DNA from: CAYLLN01 sp964384375
GTDB taxonomy: Bacteria > Planctomycetota > Planctomycetia > Pirellulales > Pirellulaceae
Length of the DNA: 64,000 bases
Direction: 5' to 3'
NCBI GenBank assembly: GCA_964384375.1
Contig: CAYLLN010000009.1
Location: 1 to 64,000, forward strand
Below the pieces are notes generated by a model. That model was given only the letters and a program-made list of their open reading frames with translations, was not told where the DNA came from and did not search any database. The position numbers were made by a program, and so were the translations under genes. This document shows, piece by piece, positions 46,039-55,138 of this stretch; the stretch's first letter is position 1, and every line of letters begins with the position of its first letter.

Positions 46039-47037
46039 CTACTCCAGCCATTGTGCCACATCCTTGGCCCAGTACGTCAAGATGATACTCGCTCCGGCGC
46101 GAGAAATGGCCGTGAGCGATTCCAGGGCAACAGCCCGCTCGTCGATCCAGCCGCGCTCGGCAGCCGCTTTCACCATCGCGAACTCGCCCGATACGTTGTA
46201 CGCGGCGAGTGGGACGCCAGGGTGGCGGTCGGCGATCATCCGCACGATGTCGAGGTAAGGCAGGGCCGGCTTCACCATGATGATGTCGGCCCCTTCGGCC
46301 AGGTCCAGTTCGACCTCGCGGAGCGCCTGCCCGCCAGAGGCTGGGTCCATTTGATACGCCCGACGGTCGCCGAATTGCGGCGTGCTCTCGGCTGCTTCGC
46401 GGAATGGGCCATAGAAGCTGCTGGCGAACTTGGCCGCGTAACTCATGATCGGCATGTGCGTGAAGCCGCCGCCGTCGAGCGACGCGCGAATCGCGCCGAC
46501 CATGCCATCCATCATGCCACTGGGTGCAATCATGTCGGCACCAGCCTGCGCGTGACTTAGAGCCTGCTTCCCGAGCAACTCCAGCGTGGCATCGTTGTTC
46601 ACGTCCGTTCGGCCGGTCTTGTCATCGACCAGGCCGCAGTGCCCGTGATCGGTGTACTCGCAAAAGCAGACGTCGGTGATGACGAGCAGACCCGGCGCGG
46701 CATCCTTCGCCGCCTTGATCGCTTGCTGCACGATGCCGCTAGGCGAATACGAATCGCGTCCGGCAGCGTCCTTGTCGGCCGGAATGCCGAACAGGATGAT
46801 GCCACCGAGGCCTAGCTTGGCCGCGGTCTTTGCTTCTTCGGCGATCAGATCGACCGAAAGCTGCGCGTGCCCCGGCATCGAGCCAATCGGCTGGCGGACG
46901 TTCTTCCCGGGTCGAGCAAACAGCGGTAGGACGAGGCTCGCAGGCGAGAGTCGCGTCTCGCGCACGAGGCTCCGAATCGCCGGATGATACCGCAGACGGC
47001 GCAGGCGGGTCGTGGGAAAGGCAGGTCCAGAAGTCAT
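46039..47037 (-). CDS. hemB: porphobilinogen synthase (delta-aminolevulinic acid dehydratase)
   Basis: A 332-residue enzyme that condenses two 5-aminolevulinate to porphobilinogen. The zinc-site triplet Cys124, Cys126, Cys134 (DVCFCEYTDHGHCG) indicates a zinc-dependent active site. Schiff-base lysines are K203 (SYAAKFASSFYG) and K256 (IMVKPALPY). The ATG at 47037 matches the usual N-terminus; the longer reading to 47328 would overlap the divergent DUF1501 gene. It continues the heme theme with hemL downstream. Confidence 0.97.
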   Translation of the reverse strand: MTSGPAFPTTRLRRLRYHPAIRSLVRETRLSPASLVLPLFARPGKNVRQPIGSMPGHAQLSVDLIAEEAKTAAKLGLGGIILFGIPADKDAAGRDSYSPSGIVQQAIKAAKDAAPGLLVITDVCFCEYTDHGHCGLVDDKTGRTDVNNDATLELLGKQALSHAQAGADMIAPSGMMDGMVGAIRASLDGGGFTHMPIMSYAAKFASSFYGPFREAAESTPQFGDRRAYQMDPASGGQALREVELDLAEGADIIMVKPALPYLDIVRMIADRHPGVPLAAYNVSGEFAMVKAAAERGWIDERAVALESLTAISRAGASIILTYWAKDVAQWLE

Positions 47038-47158
47038 CACTTCGTTATAGTTCACGGACCGCGGATTCGTTAGGACGCATGGCGAAAAACCGTTGCTGCC
47101 CAGGGGCAATCGGGCGAGAATACCACTTGGTGCTGATGTTCCCGCGAGGATTCCCGCC

Positions 47159-48592
47159 ATGCAACCGCTGCCTGCCGCCGTCGCCCGCCGCACGTTTCTC
47201 GCCGGTTCGGGAGTCTGCCTTGGCTCGATGGCCCTCTCGTCGCTCTTGGCTGGCAGTTTGCGTGCCTCGACGAGCGAGATCAAATCGCACGGCGAGATCC
47301 GCGAGCTGCACCATCCGGCCAAGATCAAGCGGGTGATCTGGCTCTACATGTCAGGCGGGCCGTCGCACCTGGAAACATTCGATTACAAGCCGGAACTTGC
47401 CCGCCAAAGCGGCGAGCCGATGCCCGAGTCGTTCACGAAAGGGCAGCCGATCGCGCAGTTGCAGGGCAGGGCTCAGCTCAAGTGCCTCGGGCCGCTCTTC
47501 GATTTCGCGCGGCACGGCAAGTCGGGACAGGAGATCAGCTCCGCCCTGCCGCACATCGCCGGCATCGCCGATCGCATCTGCATTGTGCGGAGCATGGTGA
47601 CCGAGGCGATCAATCACGACCCGGCCCACACGTTCATGAACACCGGGACGACGATTAGCGGCCGGCCCAGCATGGGCTCGTGGCTGACGTATGGCTTGGG
47701 GAGCGAAGCCGACGACCTGCCGGGATTCGTCGTGCTTACCAGCTTCGCCGGCCGGAGCCCGCAGCCGATCAGCAACCGGATGTGGCACAACGGCTTTCTG
47801 CCGGGCAGGCACCAGGGGATCAAGCTCAACTCGACCGGGGCGGCCGTCGAGTACCTCGATCGGCCTACTGGCGTGAGCGCAGAGCAGCAGCGCGAGGTGA
47901 TCGACGCCGTGCGGACTTTGAATCAGTCTGAAAATAAGTCCGTCCACGATGCCGAGATCGATACGCGGCTGGCCCAGTACGAGATGGCGTTCAAGATGCA
48001 GATGAGCGTCCCGAAGCTCATGGATTTCGCCGACGAATCGCAAGCGACGCTCGACCTGTACGGTGCGACCCCCGGCGACGGCTCGTTCGCCAGCAACTGC
48101 ATCCTCGCCCGCCGGCTGGCTGAGCGGGGCGTCCGGTTCATTCAGCTTTATCATCGGGACTGGGACCATCACAACGACCTTAAGAAATTCGTCGGCGTCT
48201 GTGCCGGCGCGTGCGACCGTCCCTCCGCCGCCCTGCTGCAGGATCTGGCCCATAGAGGCCTGCTCGACGAAACGCTCGTCATCTGGGGAGGCGAGTTTGG
48301 CCGCACTCCGATGGCTCAGGACGGCAAAGGGGAGCAACTTGGCCGCGACCACCACATGAAAGGCTTCTCGCTCTGGCTCGCCGGTGGCGGCATCAAGCCG
48401 GGGATCACGCACGGTGCGACCGACGACCTGGGCTACAACGCGGTGGACAACATCGTCCACGTCCACGACCTGCACGCCACGATCCTGCACCTCCTCGGCA
48501 TCGACCACGAACGCTTCACCTATCGATGGCAGGGACGAGATTTTCGGTTGACGGATGTGAAGGGGCGGGTGGTGTCAGAACTGCTATCATAA
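47159..48592 (+). CDS. DUF1501 domain-containing protein (Tat-exported)
   Basis: A 477-residue planctomycete protein. A Tat signal ARRTFLAGSG precedes a hydrophobic stretch. The family pattern (IWLYMSGGPSHLETFDYKP, MVTEAINHDPAHTF, WGGEFGRTPMAQ, LGRDHHMKGFSLWLAG) is complete, with the alkaline-phosphatase-like His/Asp residues. DUF1501 proteins are alkaline-phosphatase-superfamily members of unknown activity, often paired with DUF1549/DUF1553 proteins, which are not found next to it here. The ATG at 47159 begins MQPLPAAVARR. Confidence 0.93.
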   Translation: MQPLPAAVARRTFLAGSGVCLGSMALSSLLAGSLRASTSEIKSHGEIRELHHPAKIKRVIWLYMSGGPSHLETFDYKPELARQSGEPMPESFTKGQPIAQLQGRAQLKCLGPLFDFARHGKSGQEISSALPHIAGIADRICIVRSMVTEAINHDPAHTFMNTGTTISGRPSMGSWLTYGLGSEADDLPGFVVLTSFAGRSPQPISNRMWHNGFLPGRHQGIKLNSTGAAVEYLDRPTGVSAEQQREVIDAVRTLNQSENKSVHDAEIDTRLAQYEMAFKMQMSVPKLMDFADESQATLDLYGATPGDGSFASNCILARRLAERGVRFIQLYHRDWDHHNDLKKFVGVCAGACDRPSAALLQDLAHRGLLDETLVIWGGEFGRTPMAQDGKGEQLGRDHHMKGFSLWLAGGGIKPGITHGATDDLGYNAVDNIVHVHDLHATILHLLGIDHERFTYRWQGRDFRLTDVKGRVVSELLS

Positions 48593-48633
48593 ATCAAAAT
48601 CGGATTTCACCCAACGAATTCGGACGCATATCA

Positions 48634-49626
48634 ATGGCGATTCAGGACGCACCATTTGACGCGGAAATTGAGTTGCAGAAGTGGGCATTCGAGAATTGCT
48701 CAACATTCTTCGGCGAGTGCATCTTCCTTCCAGGATTCAAGATTGCAACTCCAGCCGGCAAGCAAGGTGTCCCTGATGGATTTGCATTCAACTTTGTTGA
48801 TCGCGCCTGGTGGGTTGTGGAGTGTGAGCTCCTTCATCACGGTGTTTGGCCACATATTGCCGAACAACTCACCCGTTTTGTAGTTGCTGGCCGAAATCAG
48901 GGAACGCTTCGGCAAATCAGGGACAAACTTTTTGAAAAGATCCTTGAATCCGGCAAGCAAGACCAGGTCACATCGTGGCTTGGTACAACACCGCATCGGC
49001 TGCTACAGCAACTTGAAGTGTTCCTTGAAGGGGTTTCGCCATCCATCGCAGTTTTCATTGACGAAACCAATCAAGATCTGAACGACTTTTGCAACGCGCT
49101 AGATATTCCGAGCGAAGTTTTTCGAGTTCGCAAGTTCATCGTCAATGGAAAGACCGAATACTATTCACCCGACAAAAATGTCCCGGTCCTGAAGTTCGAC
49201 ACCGCTGAAAGCTCACAAGAGGGATCGGCTGTTTTTGATGCAATTGAGCAGTTGGGAGGTGGCGACGTTGTCAGCGGCAAGCACAAGTGTTACAAGTTAG
49301 TCGACGGTCGTATAGTCGCGATTCGGTACTCTCGATTCCATGAACGCAATAATGTGTTTTGGTACGGGATTAACCCATCCTCCTTGGAGCAACTAAAAGG
49401 ATTTGGATGTTCTGATTTCATCTTTGTCCTCGGAGACGAAGGCTTTGCCGCGGTTCCCGTTAGCATTGTTGATCGGTACATCACGCACACGGCAGCAACA
49501 AAAAATGCTGACGGCTCTGTGCGACACTACCACGTCCAAATCTCGCCTCCACCGGATGTGGTTTTGAAAGGACTCGGCGACGGTGACGACATTTCCATTT
49601 CCAAGTTGTTCCAAGTGTTCTCGTAA
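48634..49626 (+). CDS. uncharacterised protein with PD-(D/E)XK-nuclease-like N-terminus, AT-richer than neighbours
   Basis: A 330-residue protein without a confident family. Residues about 29-85 read as a restriction-endonuclease-like core: PDGF (47-50) with D48, then a beta strand WWVVECEL (59-66) with E63 and E65 in place of E-x-K, followed by a helix containing QLTRF. The C-terminal region (YKLVDGRIVAIRYSRF ... FWYGINP, 242-248, ... IVDRYI ... HYHVQI) looks like a second beta-rich module. Spot counts of 60-base lines give 30/60 and 27/60 G+C, clearly lower than neighbours. The ATG at 48634 is chosen; the longer reading overlaps the DUF1501 gene. Probable horizontal acquisition; function unknown. 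Confidence 0.7.
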   Translation: MAIQDAPFDAEIELQKWAFENCSTFFGECIFLPGFKIATPAGKQGVPDGFAFNFVDRAWWVVECELLHHGVWPHIAEQLTRFVVAGRNQGTLRQIRDKLFEKILESGKQDQVTSWLGTTPHRLLQQLEVFLEGVSPSIAVFIDETNQDLNDFCNALDIPSEVFRVRKFIVNGKTEYYSPDKNVPVLKFDTAESSQEGSAVFDAIEQLGGGDVVSGKHKCYKLVDGRIVAIRYSRFHERNNVFWYGINPSSLEQLKGFGCSDFIFVLGDEGFAAVPVSIVDRYITHTAATKNADGSVRHYHVQISPPPDVVLKGLGDGDDISISKLFQVFS

Positions 49627-49660
49627 TCAGTTGACAAGCCTCTGTTCGTCAAGTCGTTAG

Positions 49661-50953
49661 CTACTTGCGCGACCAGCACGTGATTCGTCCGTTGCGATCC
49701 TTGCAATACACGCGTCCCTCGGCCAGCACGACGTGCGGCCAGCAGTCGGTGTCGGAGAGGTTGTCTTTGCGGGCCACTTCGCGATAGGCAGATGGTGAGT
49801 GGGTAGCGCCATCGCACAGGGCGAGCGTGCCGCGTCCCCAAACGACAAGGCGACCGTCCGAGGTGGCCAGGCACGAGCCGTCGTCGCCGAAGCGGCCCCC
49901 TTCCCACCGCAGCTTGCCGGTCGCCAGATCCAGGCAGCGCAGCTTCTGCCACGCGACGTAGATCGAGTCGCCGACGATGACCGGCGAGCAGACCTTCGAC
50001 GGATACGGCACTTCCCAGACCTTCGCGAGGCTCGCGCGCGATACCCGCAGCTTGCACATCGTGCCGTGGTTGTATTCCGACGTGATGAGAATGTCCTGGC
50101 CAACCACAGCAGGGGTCGCGATGTTGTTGGCAAAGTCGGTGGCCCACGGATACTCGCCAAGCGACTCCCCTTCGTGGCCCGCATCGAGCCGCATCACGAC
50201 AAGATGCTTGCAGGTGAGCACCGCCGCGCACGGCAAGCCTTCCACCGTCAGCGACACGGGGCCGCCGGTGTGGCCGGCTTCGTCGTGGCACTGCGATCTC
50301 CACGCGAGCTTGCCGGTCCGTTTGTCGAACGCCATCACCGTCCCCGTTTCGTCGCCGACTTCGGCCAGCAGCCAATCGTCATGCACGAGCGGCGCAGACG
50401 TGTAGCCGTAGTCGCGGAGGCCGCTGCGGCCGAACTTCGGTCGCTGCGGCGGATCGAACTCGTCGTACAGATTGAGCCGCCAGACGCTGGCCCCTTCGCG
50501 AGCCGTGTCCCAGCAGCAAAGGTCGCCTGCGGCGCTAAGCGTGTAAAGCAACTTCGTTTCCGAGTCAAACTCCGGCGTGCCCGTTGGTCCCCCGTACAAA
50601 CCTTCGTCGCCGGTTGCCTTGCGGCCGTACCGCGGACATGCGTAGCTCTGCGACCAGAGCCGCTCGCCGGTGGCGGCGTCGTGACAAAGAAGAGTGTCCT
50701 TGCCATCCCACCAGCCGAGCACATACAACCGGCCGCCCGCAACGATGGGTGATGTCGAACCAAGACCACAGTTCTTCGACCAAGTCGGCTCAGCGGTGAG
50801 CCAGTTTTTGCCATCCCAGCCGCTTTGTTCCGTCGTGACGCCGTTGCGATTGGTTCCACGCCAGTGCGGCCAATCTTCGGCTGAAGCAACGGCAGCCACG
50901 AGCATAGCAGCGCCGATGGCTAACAGTTGCGAAGTGAGACGACTTGGCGGCAT
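49661..50953 (-). CDS. PQQ-binding-like beta-propeller protein
   Basis: A 430-residue exported protein: signal peptide (residues 1-25), then DWPHWRGTNRNGVTTE and repeated beta-propeller blades with W-G and LYVLGWWDGKDTL/YVAWQKLRCLDLATGKLRW-type PQQ repeat motifs. This is the common planctomycete BamB-like/PQQ-like type. It probably is a structural or binding propeller rather than an active PQQ dehydrogenase, as no metal/PQQ site is evident. Confidence 0.88.
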   Translation of the reverse strand: MPPSRLTSQLLAIGAAMLVAAVASAEDWPHWRGTNRNGVTTEQSGWDGKNWLTAEPTWSKNCGLGSTSPIVAGGRLYVLGWWDGKDTLLCHDAATGERLWSQSYACPRYGRKATGDEGLYGGPTGTPEFDSETKLLYTLSAAGDLCCWDTAREGASVWRLNLYDEFDPPQRPKFGRSGLRDYGYTSAPLVHDDWLLAEVGDETGTVMAFDKRTGKLAWRSQCHDEAGHTGGPVSLTVEGLPCAAVLTCKHLVVMRLDAGHEGESLGEYPWATDFANNIATPAVVGQDILITSEYNHGTMCKLRVSRASLAKVWEVPYPSKVCSPVIVGDSIYVAWQKLRCLDLATGKLRWEGGRFGDDGSCLATSDGRLVVWGRGTLALCDGATHSPSAYREVARKDNLSDTDCWPHVVLAEGRVYCKDRNGRITCWSRK

Positions 50954-51010
50954 GAAACCATCCTCGTGTGGACGAAAGCGGCTCAGCAGGACCTTCGCCC
51001 TCCCATTCGA

Positions 51011-51766
51011 TCATCGCCCTCCCGTGCACTCCAGTGCCTCGGCACAGCACAAATCCTCGCGGCTGTGCCACTCATGCTGGATGCCGCGCATCAGCAGGGC
51101 ACAGTCGAGCGTCGCCGAACCGGGCGGGAAACGGGCCGGATTGTCGAACACCGACGAGCGAACGGAACGGACCGAGAGCGGCTCGACATGCCAGTTTTCG
51201 CACGCCAGAGCCAGGCCCTGGAAACGGCGCGGATCGGGCGTTGTCGAGTAGCCGAGCGAACCGGCGGCGAAAAAGTCGGATGCTTCGGCGAGCGAGTCGA
51301 AGAGCGAGCCGGCCGGCCAGCGGTCGGCGAGGTCGGCAGTGATCTCTAGCGAGATTTCGCCGTCGTCGGATTGCATGGCGATCTCGAAGTGGTCGCTCGT
51401 TTCCTCCACATCGAACGTCGCGTGATGATGAATGCCAGGAAACAGGCGACCACCGGCCAGCGAATTGAGTCGCGAGCTCGTATCGCGACGGCGAACAAAC
51501 ACTCCCTGACGGACCTCGCCCGCTTCGTCCCACTCCACCGCAACGCGATGCGCGGCATTCTCCGAGGAGAGGCCGAGCCACCGAGGAGCAAATCGAGGGC
51601 GGGCCTCACGGAGGCGAATCAGGCAGATGCCGGCCAGAGCGAATCCGTGAACGACTTGCGGACGGAATGGCTGCGGCAAGTCTCGGGCGACCACGTCCGG
51701 ATCGACGCGGAAGTTGATCAGGATGCGGCGATCGATGATGCCGCGAATCGTGGGTAGTTGAAACAT
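51011..51766 (-). CDS. DUF2071 (YqjF-like) protein
   Basis: A 251-residue protein resembling YqjF/DUF2071: the start MFQLPTIRGIIDRRILINFR, then DPDVVARDLP, HGFALAGICLIRL and FPGIHHHATFDV in the expected order. Function of the family is not established. The ATG at 51766 is chosen because the longer reading to 51916 overlaps the CHAT gene by 38 bp and adds an Arg-rich leader. The CHAT gene stop is 112 bp upstream, same strand. Confidence 0.85.
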   Translation of the reverse strand: MFQLPTIRGIIDRRILINFRVDPDVVARDLPQPFRPQVVHGFALAGICLIRLREARPRFAPRWLGLSSENAAHRVAVEWDEAGEVRQGVFVRRRDTSSRLNSLAGGRLFPGIHHHATFDVEETSDHFEIAMQSDDGEISLEITADLADRWPAGSLFDSLAEASDFFAAGSLGYSTTPDPRRFQGLALACENWHVEPLSVRSVRSSVFDNPARFPPGSATLDCALLMRGIQHEWHSREDLCCAEALECTGGR

Positions 51767-51878
51767 GACGCCCTCTTGGCAATCCAACCGCAGTCCGCTC
51801 CTGGCCGCAACAACTCGCGGTGCAAGGACCGCGGCGAAGTAGGGGGACGGACGGAGATGGTCCATCTCGCTGGTGTCG

Positions 51879-54800
51879 TTACGGAGCGGCCGCCGCCGCG
51901 GCGCCTTTCGCGCCATCCTTCCCGTCGGCAGGCGTCGCTCCCGTGTCGATCAGCAAGTAGCCGGCCCAGAAGAACGGATGGTCCGCTTTCAAGCCGTCAG
52001 CGGCGGGATTCGCCTTCAGCCGCGGTTCCGCAGCCGGGTCGAGCACGCGATCGGCTGCCAGCTCGACGCTTCGATGCCATGCTGCCGAAGCCGAAGCGTG
52101 CGGCAGTTCCTGGACGAATTCGCGCATCAGCTCGATCGTGCTTTGCCCGCCGACTCGCCACCGGGCGAGCAGCACCGTCCGACAGCCACTGGCCATCATG
52201 CCGCACGACGTGAGGAACAGTTCGTCCCCCGTGCCCGGTTTCTTCAGGCCATACTCCGCGGCCGAATGAAAGCCGGGGAAAATCGCCTGCTCAGCTCCGG
52301 TGAACGGGAGCAGCGTCCAATCGGCGAGCGTGCTGCCGGGCTTGCCCGCGTCGAGCTTGCCGGGCGCCCAGCCGTAAGGGAACTTGTCGGGATCTTCGAC
52401 GTCGGCCATCAGCACGAGCCGATCGAATGCCGCCGAGAGCACGCCCGACGGTGCAGGCAAATCGGCATTGAAGATGGCCGAGCCTTCCAAGCCGCCCAGT
52501 TGTTCCGCTCCTTGCTGCGTCAGCGAGTCGTCCTCGCGCGGCACGAGTTTGCCCGCGACGACAGCCGTCCGCGTGACTCGCCGCAAAGGACGCTTGTCGG
52601 GGAGCGACAACGCGAGCGTCGGAGCATAGCGAATCGGCAGCTTCGCGAAGAGCGGCTCGCTGGTTCCACCCGCAGGAACCTGCAAGATCTCAAACGGCAG
52701 ATACCACAGCACGCCGTCGGGGATGACGACAAGCTCGGTGTACTTCGCCCAGTCCTCGGGCTTGGTGTCGTTGGTGAGCTGCTTGAGCAAACGACCCGCG
52801 GCCAGTTTCCACTCCTCCTTCTTCAGTGCCTCGCCGTCCACCGGCTGATTGCGGTCGAAGTGGCCAATCCCGCGGAGCACCTCGCCCACGTCGGCCTTCA
52901 CCTTGGCCGGCTGAGCGACGACGAAGTGCCCGTAGCGATCCTTCGTCAGGGCGAACGCATGCACATTACTCGTGGTGGCGAGGTACGTGAAGATCAACGT
53001 ACCGTTCGGAATGCGAGCCTGAATGTCCTTCGTCGCCATGAGCGGCGGGAAGGCGAACTCCGCCGGCACTCGCTCAAGCGACATCAGATTCAGCAGCACT
53101 TCCTGCTCGGCCGAAAGCTTCGCGACACTCGCCAGAAGCTGCGTTTGCTTCTTTTTGTCGGCATCTTCCGTCGGCGCGAGTGGCAGGGTTGCGAGTTCCT
53201 TCTCAAGCGTCGCCACTTCGCCCGCCAGTTCCGCATAGCGCGGAAACTTCGCGAGCAAATCCTGCCGTTCGAGCAGTGCGGCCGGCGAGAGCGCTTCCTT
53301 CGGCGCGGAGAGCACCCACCGCAGTGCGAGCACACGGCCACCGAGCGCCTGCGTCGCATAAAACCGATGCCGGCGGATGCGATCGGCAATGTTCAAGGCC
53401 TTATCCTGTTCTTTCCGCTTCAGGGCCAGCTCGAACCAATGTTCGTAGGGCAGCGGCGGCGCGGCGAGACTGACCGTCAACGTCTCCAGCGGATCGACCG
53501 ACCAATCCAGCCGCGTCGGTTCGCGAAGCACTTCGTCATAGAGTTGGTCTGCGACTCGCTCCGTCACGTCGTTCCGCGTGTAGAGCAGGTCGCACAAGCT
53601 GATTTGATAGAGCCGTTTCGACGAGCCTTTCTGATACGTCATCGCGGCCGTGAGTGCAGGTCCGACGGGGCGGATGTTCCCCGATTGCAAGCCAAGCCGG
53701 GCGACCTGGAAATTCAACCGCGCGCCGACGGCACCTCGCGGCATGTCGGTGCGGGTCATTGCTTTCTGGGCGCTAGCGACGGCGACATTGGCCGCGTTCA
53801 GATCGCCCGCGGTGATCAAGTTGTCGGCCAGCGCCGTCAGCACCGACGCCTGCACGAAGCCCATCTTCCGCGTCCACTCGGCAGCCGGCACGAGCGGCGC
53901 ATAGACTCCCTTCTGGTTCGAAACCATGTGCGCCAGTGCCCCAAGCCGAAACGCTTCTTCCATCACTTCATAACGCTCGAAGTAGGCCGCACTGATCGAC
54001 GCTTCGTGCCACGACTGCATTGCCGCGTCATATTTTCCCTGGTCGAACGCGAGCTTGCCGAGTTCCAGGAGCGCCACGCACGAGAGCGGATGCTCGTACG
54101 TCCCGGCACACATGACTGACTTTTGAAGCTCACTGGCGGCTTGCGGAATCTTGTTCGCCGAGGCATACGCGAGGCCCAGTTGCAGCTCGACCCAACACTG
54201 CGACCAATGGTTCGGTTTCGTTGGGCGGCGGACCAGGGCGTTCACCAGTTCCGCCGTCAGTGGGTCGTGCTCGCAGGCGGGTCCCATCAGTTCGCGACGG
54301 CGCGACATCGCCAGGCACGTGCAGCGAACGACTTCGCTGACATACACGGGATAGAGCGTCGGCGGCACGACGACGCCCCCCTGCTTGATTACCTCCGAGT
54401 TGTCAAGATTTCCTTGCAGGCTTTGGAAGCGATCAGGGAATTGGCCGACGATGAACGTCCGCGTGCTGCGACCCCACGTGATGTTCGTCGTGACGCTCTG
54501 CTTCGGGCTGATCGTGTCGGGGAATTCAACGCGAATCATCCAGTCCCGATGGGCGAGGTACAGCTTCAGTGCCGCCTCGAACTGATCGCGAGCGGCGGCG
54601 TTTTCCCCCATCTGATACAGGCATTCGCCGATCATCGTGTGGTAGCAGATCGAGTCGATCCACCGACCCTCGGTGCTCGCCACGCCGCGGCTGCCTGCTT
54701 CCTTGAACGCCTTGGCAGCGGTCTGAAATTCCCCTTCGTAGTACGGCGTCAGGGCGAGGAAATAGAGTTCGCTGGGAATCTGCTTGGCCCGCCCGAGCGT

Positions 54801-54881
54801 TTGCGCCTGAGCCGACGCGCCAAGTGAGATGGCCGCTACCGTCACTATGCCAAGGACCAACGTGCGCGATAACATGCTCAT
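51879..54881 (-). CDS. secreted TPR / CHAT-domain protein
   Basis: A 1000-residue exported protein (signal peptide about 1-26, ending ASAQA). The first 600 residues are TPR-like helices. A CHAT domain (caspase-like) covers the last 300: VVIPDGVLWYLPFEIL, then LFLTSCG with Cys893, then HPFFWAGYLLID. Active CHAT peptidases have a His-Gly before this Cys (ATHG-like); the matching region here reads AFDRLVLMADVEDPD and has no His. An AGAGGG sequence supports the ATG at 54881 rather than the one at 54875. It may be an inactive or atypical CHAT protein. Confidence 0.88.
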   Translation of the reverse strand: MSMLSRTLVLGIVTVAAISLGASAQAQTLGRAKQIPSELYFLALTPYYEGEFQTAAKAFKEAGSRGVASTEGRWIDSICYHTMIGECLYQMGENAAARDQFEAALKLYLAHRDWMIRVEFPDTISPKQSVTTNITWGRSTRTFIVGQFPDRFQSLQGNLDNSEVIKQGGVVVPPTLYPVYVSEVVRCTCLAMSRRRELMGPACEHDPLTAELVNALVRRPTKPNHWSQCWVELQLGLAYASANKIPQAASELQKSVMCAGTYEHPLSCVALLELGKLAFDQGKYDAAMQSWHEASISAAYFERYEVMEEAFRLGALAHMVSNQKGVYAPLVPAAEWTRKMGFVQASVLTALADNLITAGDLNAANVAVASAQKAMTRTDMPRGAVGARLNFQVARLGLQSGNIRPVGPALTAAMTYQKGSSKRLYQISLCDLLYTRNDVTERVADQLYDEVLREPTRLDWSVDPLETLTVSLAAPPLPYEHWFELALKRKEQDKALNIADRIRRHRFYATQALGGRVLALRWVLSAPKEALSPAALLERQDLLAKFPRYAELAGEVATLEKELATLPLAPTEDADKKKQTQLLASVAKLSAEQEVLLNLMSLERVPAEFAFPPLMATKDIQARIPNGTLIFTYLATTSNVHAFALTKDRYGHFVVAQPAKVKADVGEVLRGIGHFDRNQPVDGEALKKEEWKLAAGRLLKQLTNDTKPEDWAKYTELVVIPDGVLWYLPFEILQVPAGGTSEPLFAKLPIRYAPTLALSLPDKRPLRRVTRTAVVAGKLVPREDDSLTQQGAEQLGGLEGSAIFNADLPAPSGVLSAAFDRLVLMADVEDPDKFPYGWAPGKLDAGKPGSTLADWTLLPFTGAEQAIFPGFHSAAEYGLKKPGTGDELFLTSCGMMASGCRTVLLARWRVGGQSTIELMREFVQELPHASASAAWHRSVELAADRVLDPAAEPRLKANPAADGLKADHPFFWAGYLLIDTGATPADGKDGAKGAAAAAAP

Positions 54882-55138
54882 CCCCACCCTCTGGGTTTGC
54901 TGACCGGTCGTAACTCTACCTTGCCCCGTTGGTCCGGTTGTTCCGCAGTCACCAATCATACCGGCCAAGAGTGCCTGAGGCGACGGAAAATGCCGGCCAA
55001 TACGGAATGAATTACACGCACCCCAGATGCTAACCCACGTGGCAGCTACAGTTTGCGCCAACGGCTCCGCGCTGCTCGAGCATTCGTGCTAAGCTGGCGC
55101 AGCTAGAGCCATTGGACATTTGAACCACACCGTATCCC

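Noticed and set aside
47044..47049. TATAAC-like -10 on the minus strand before hemB
   Set aside because: It would make a leaderless transcript starting at the ATG and there is no -35 partner; too weak to call.
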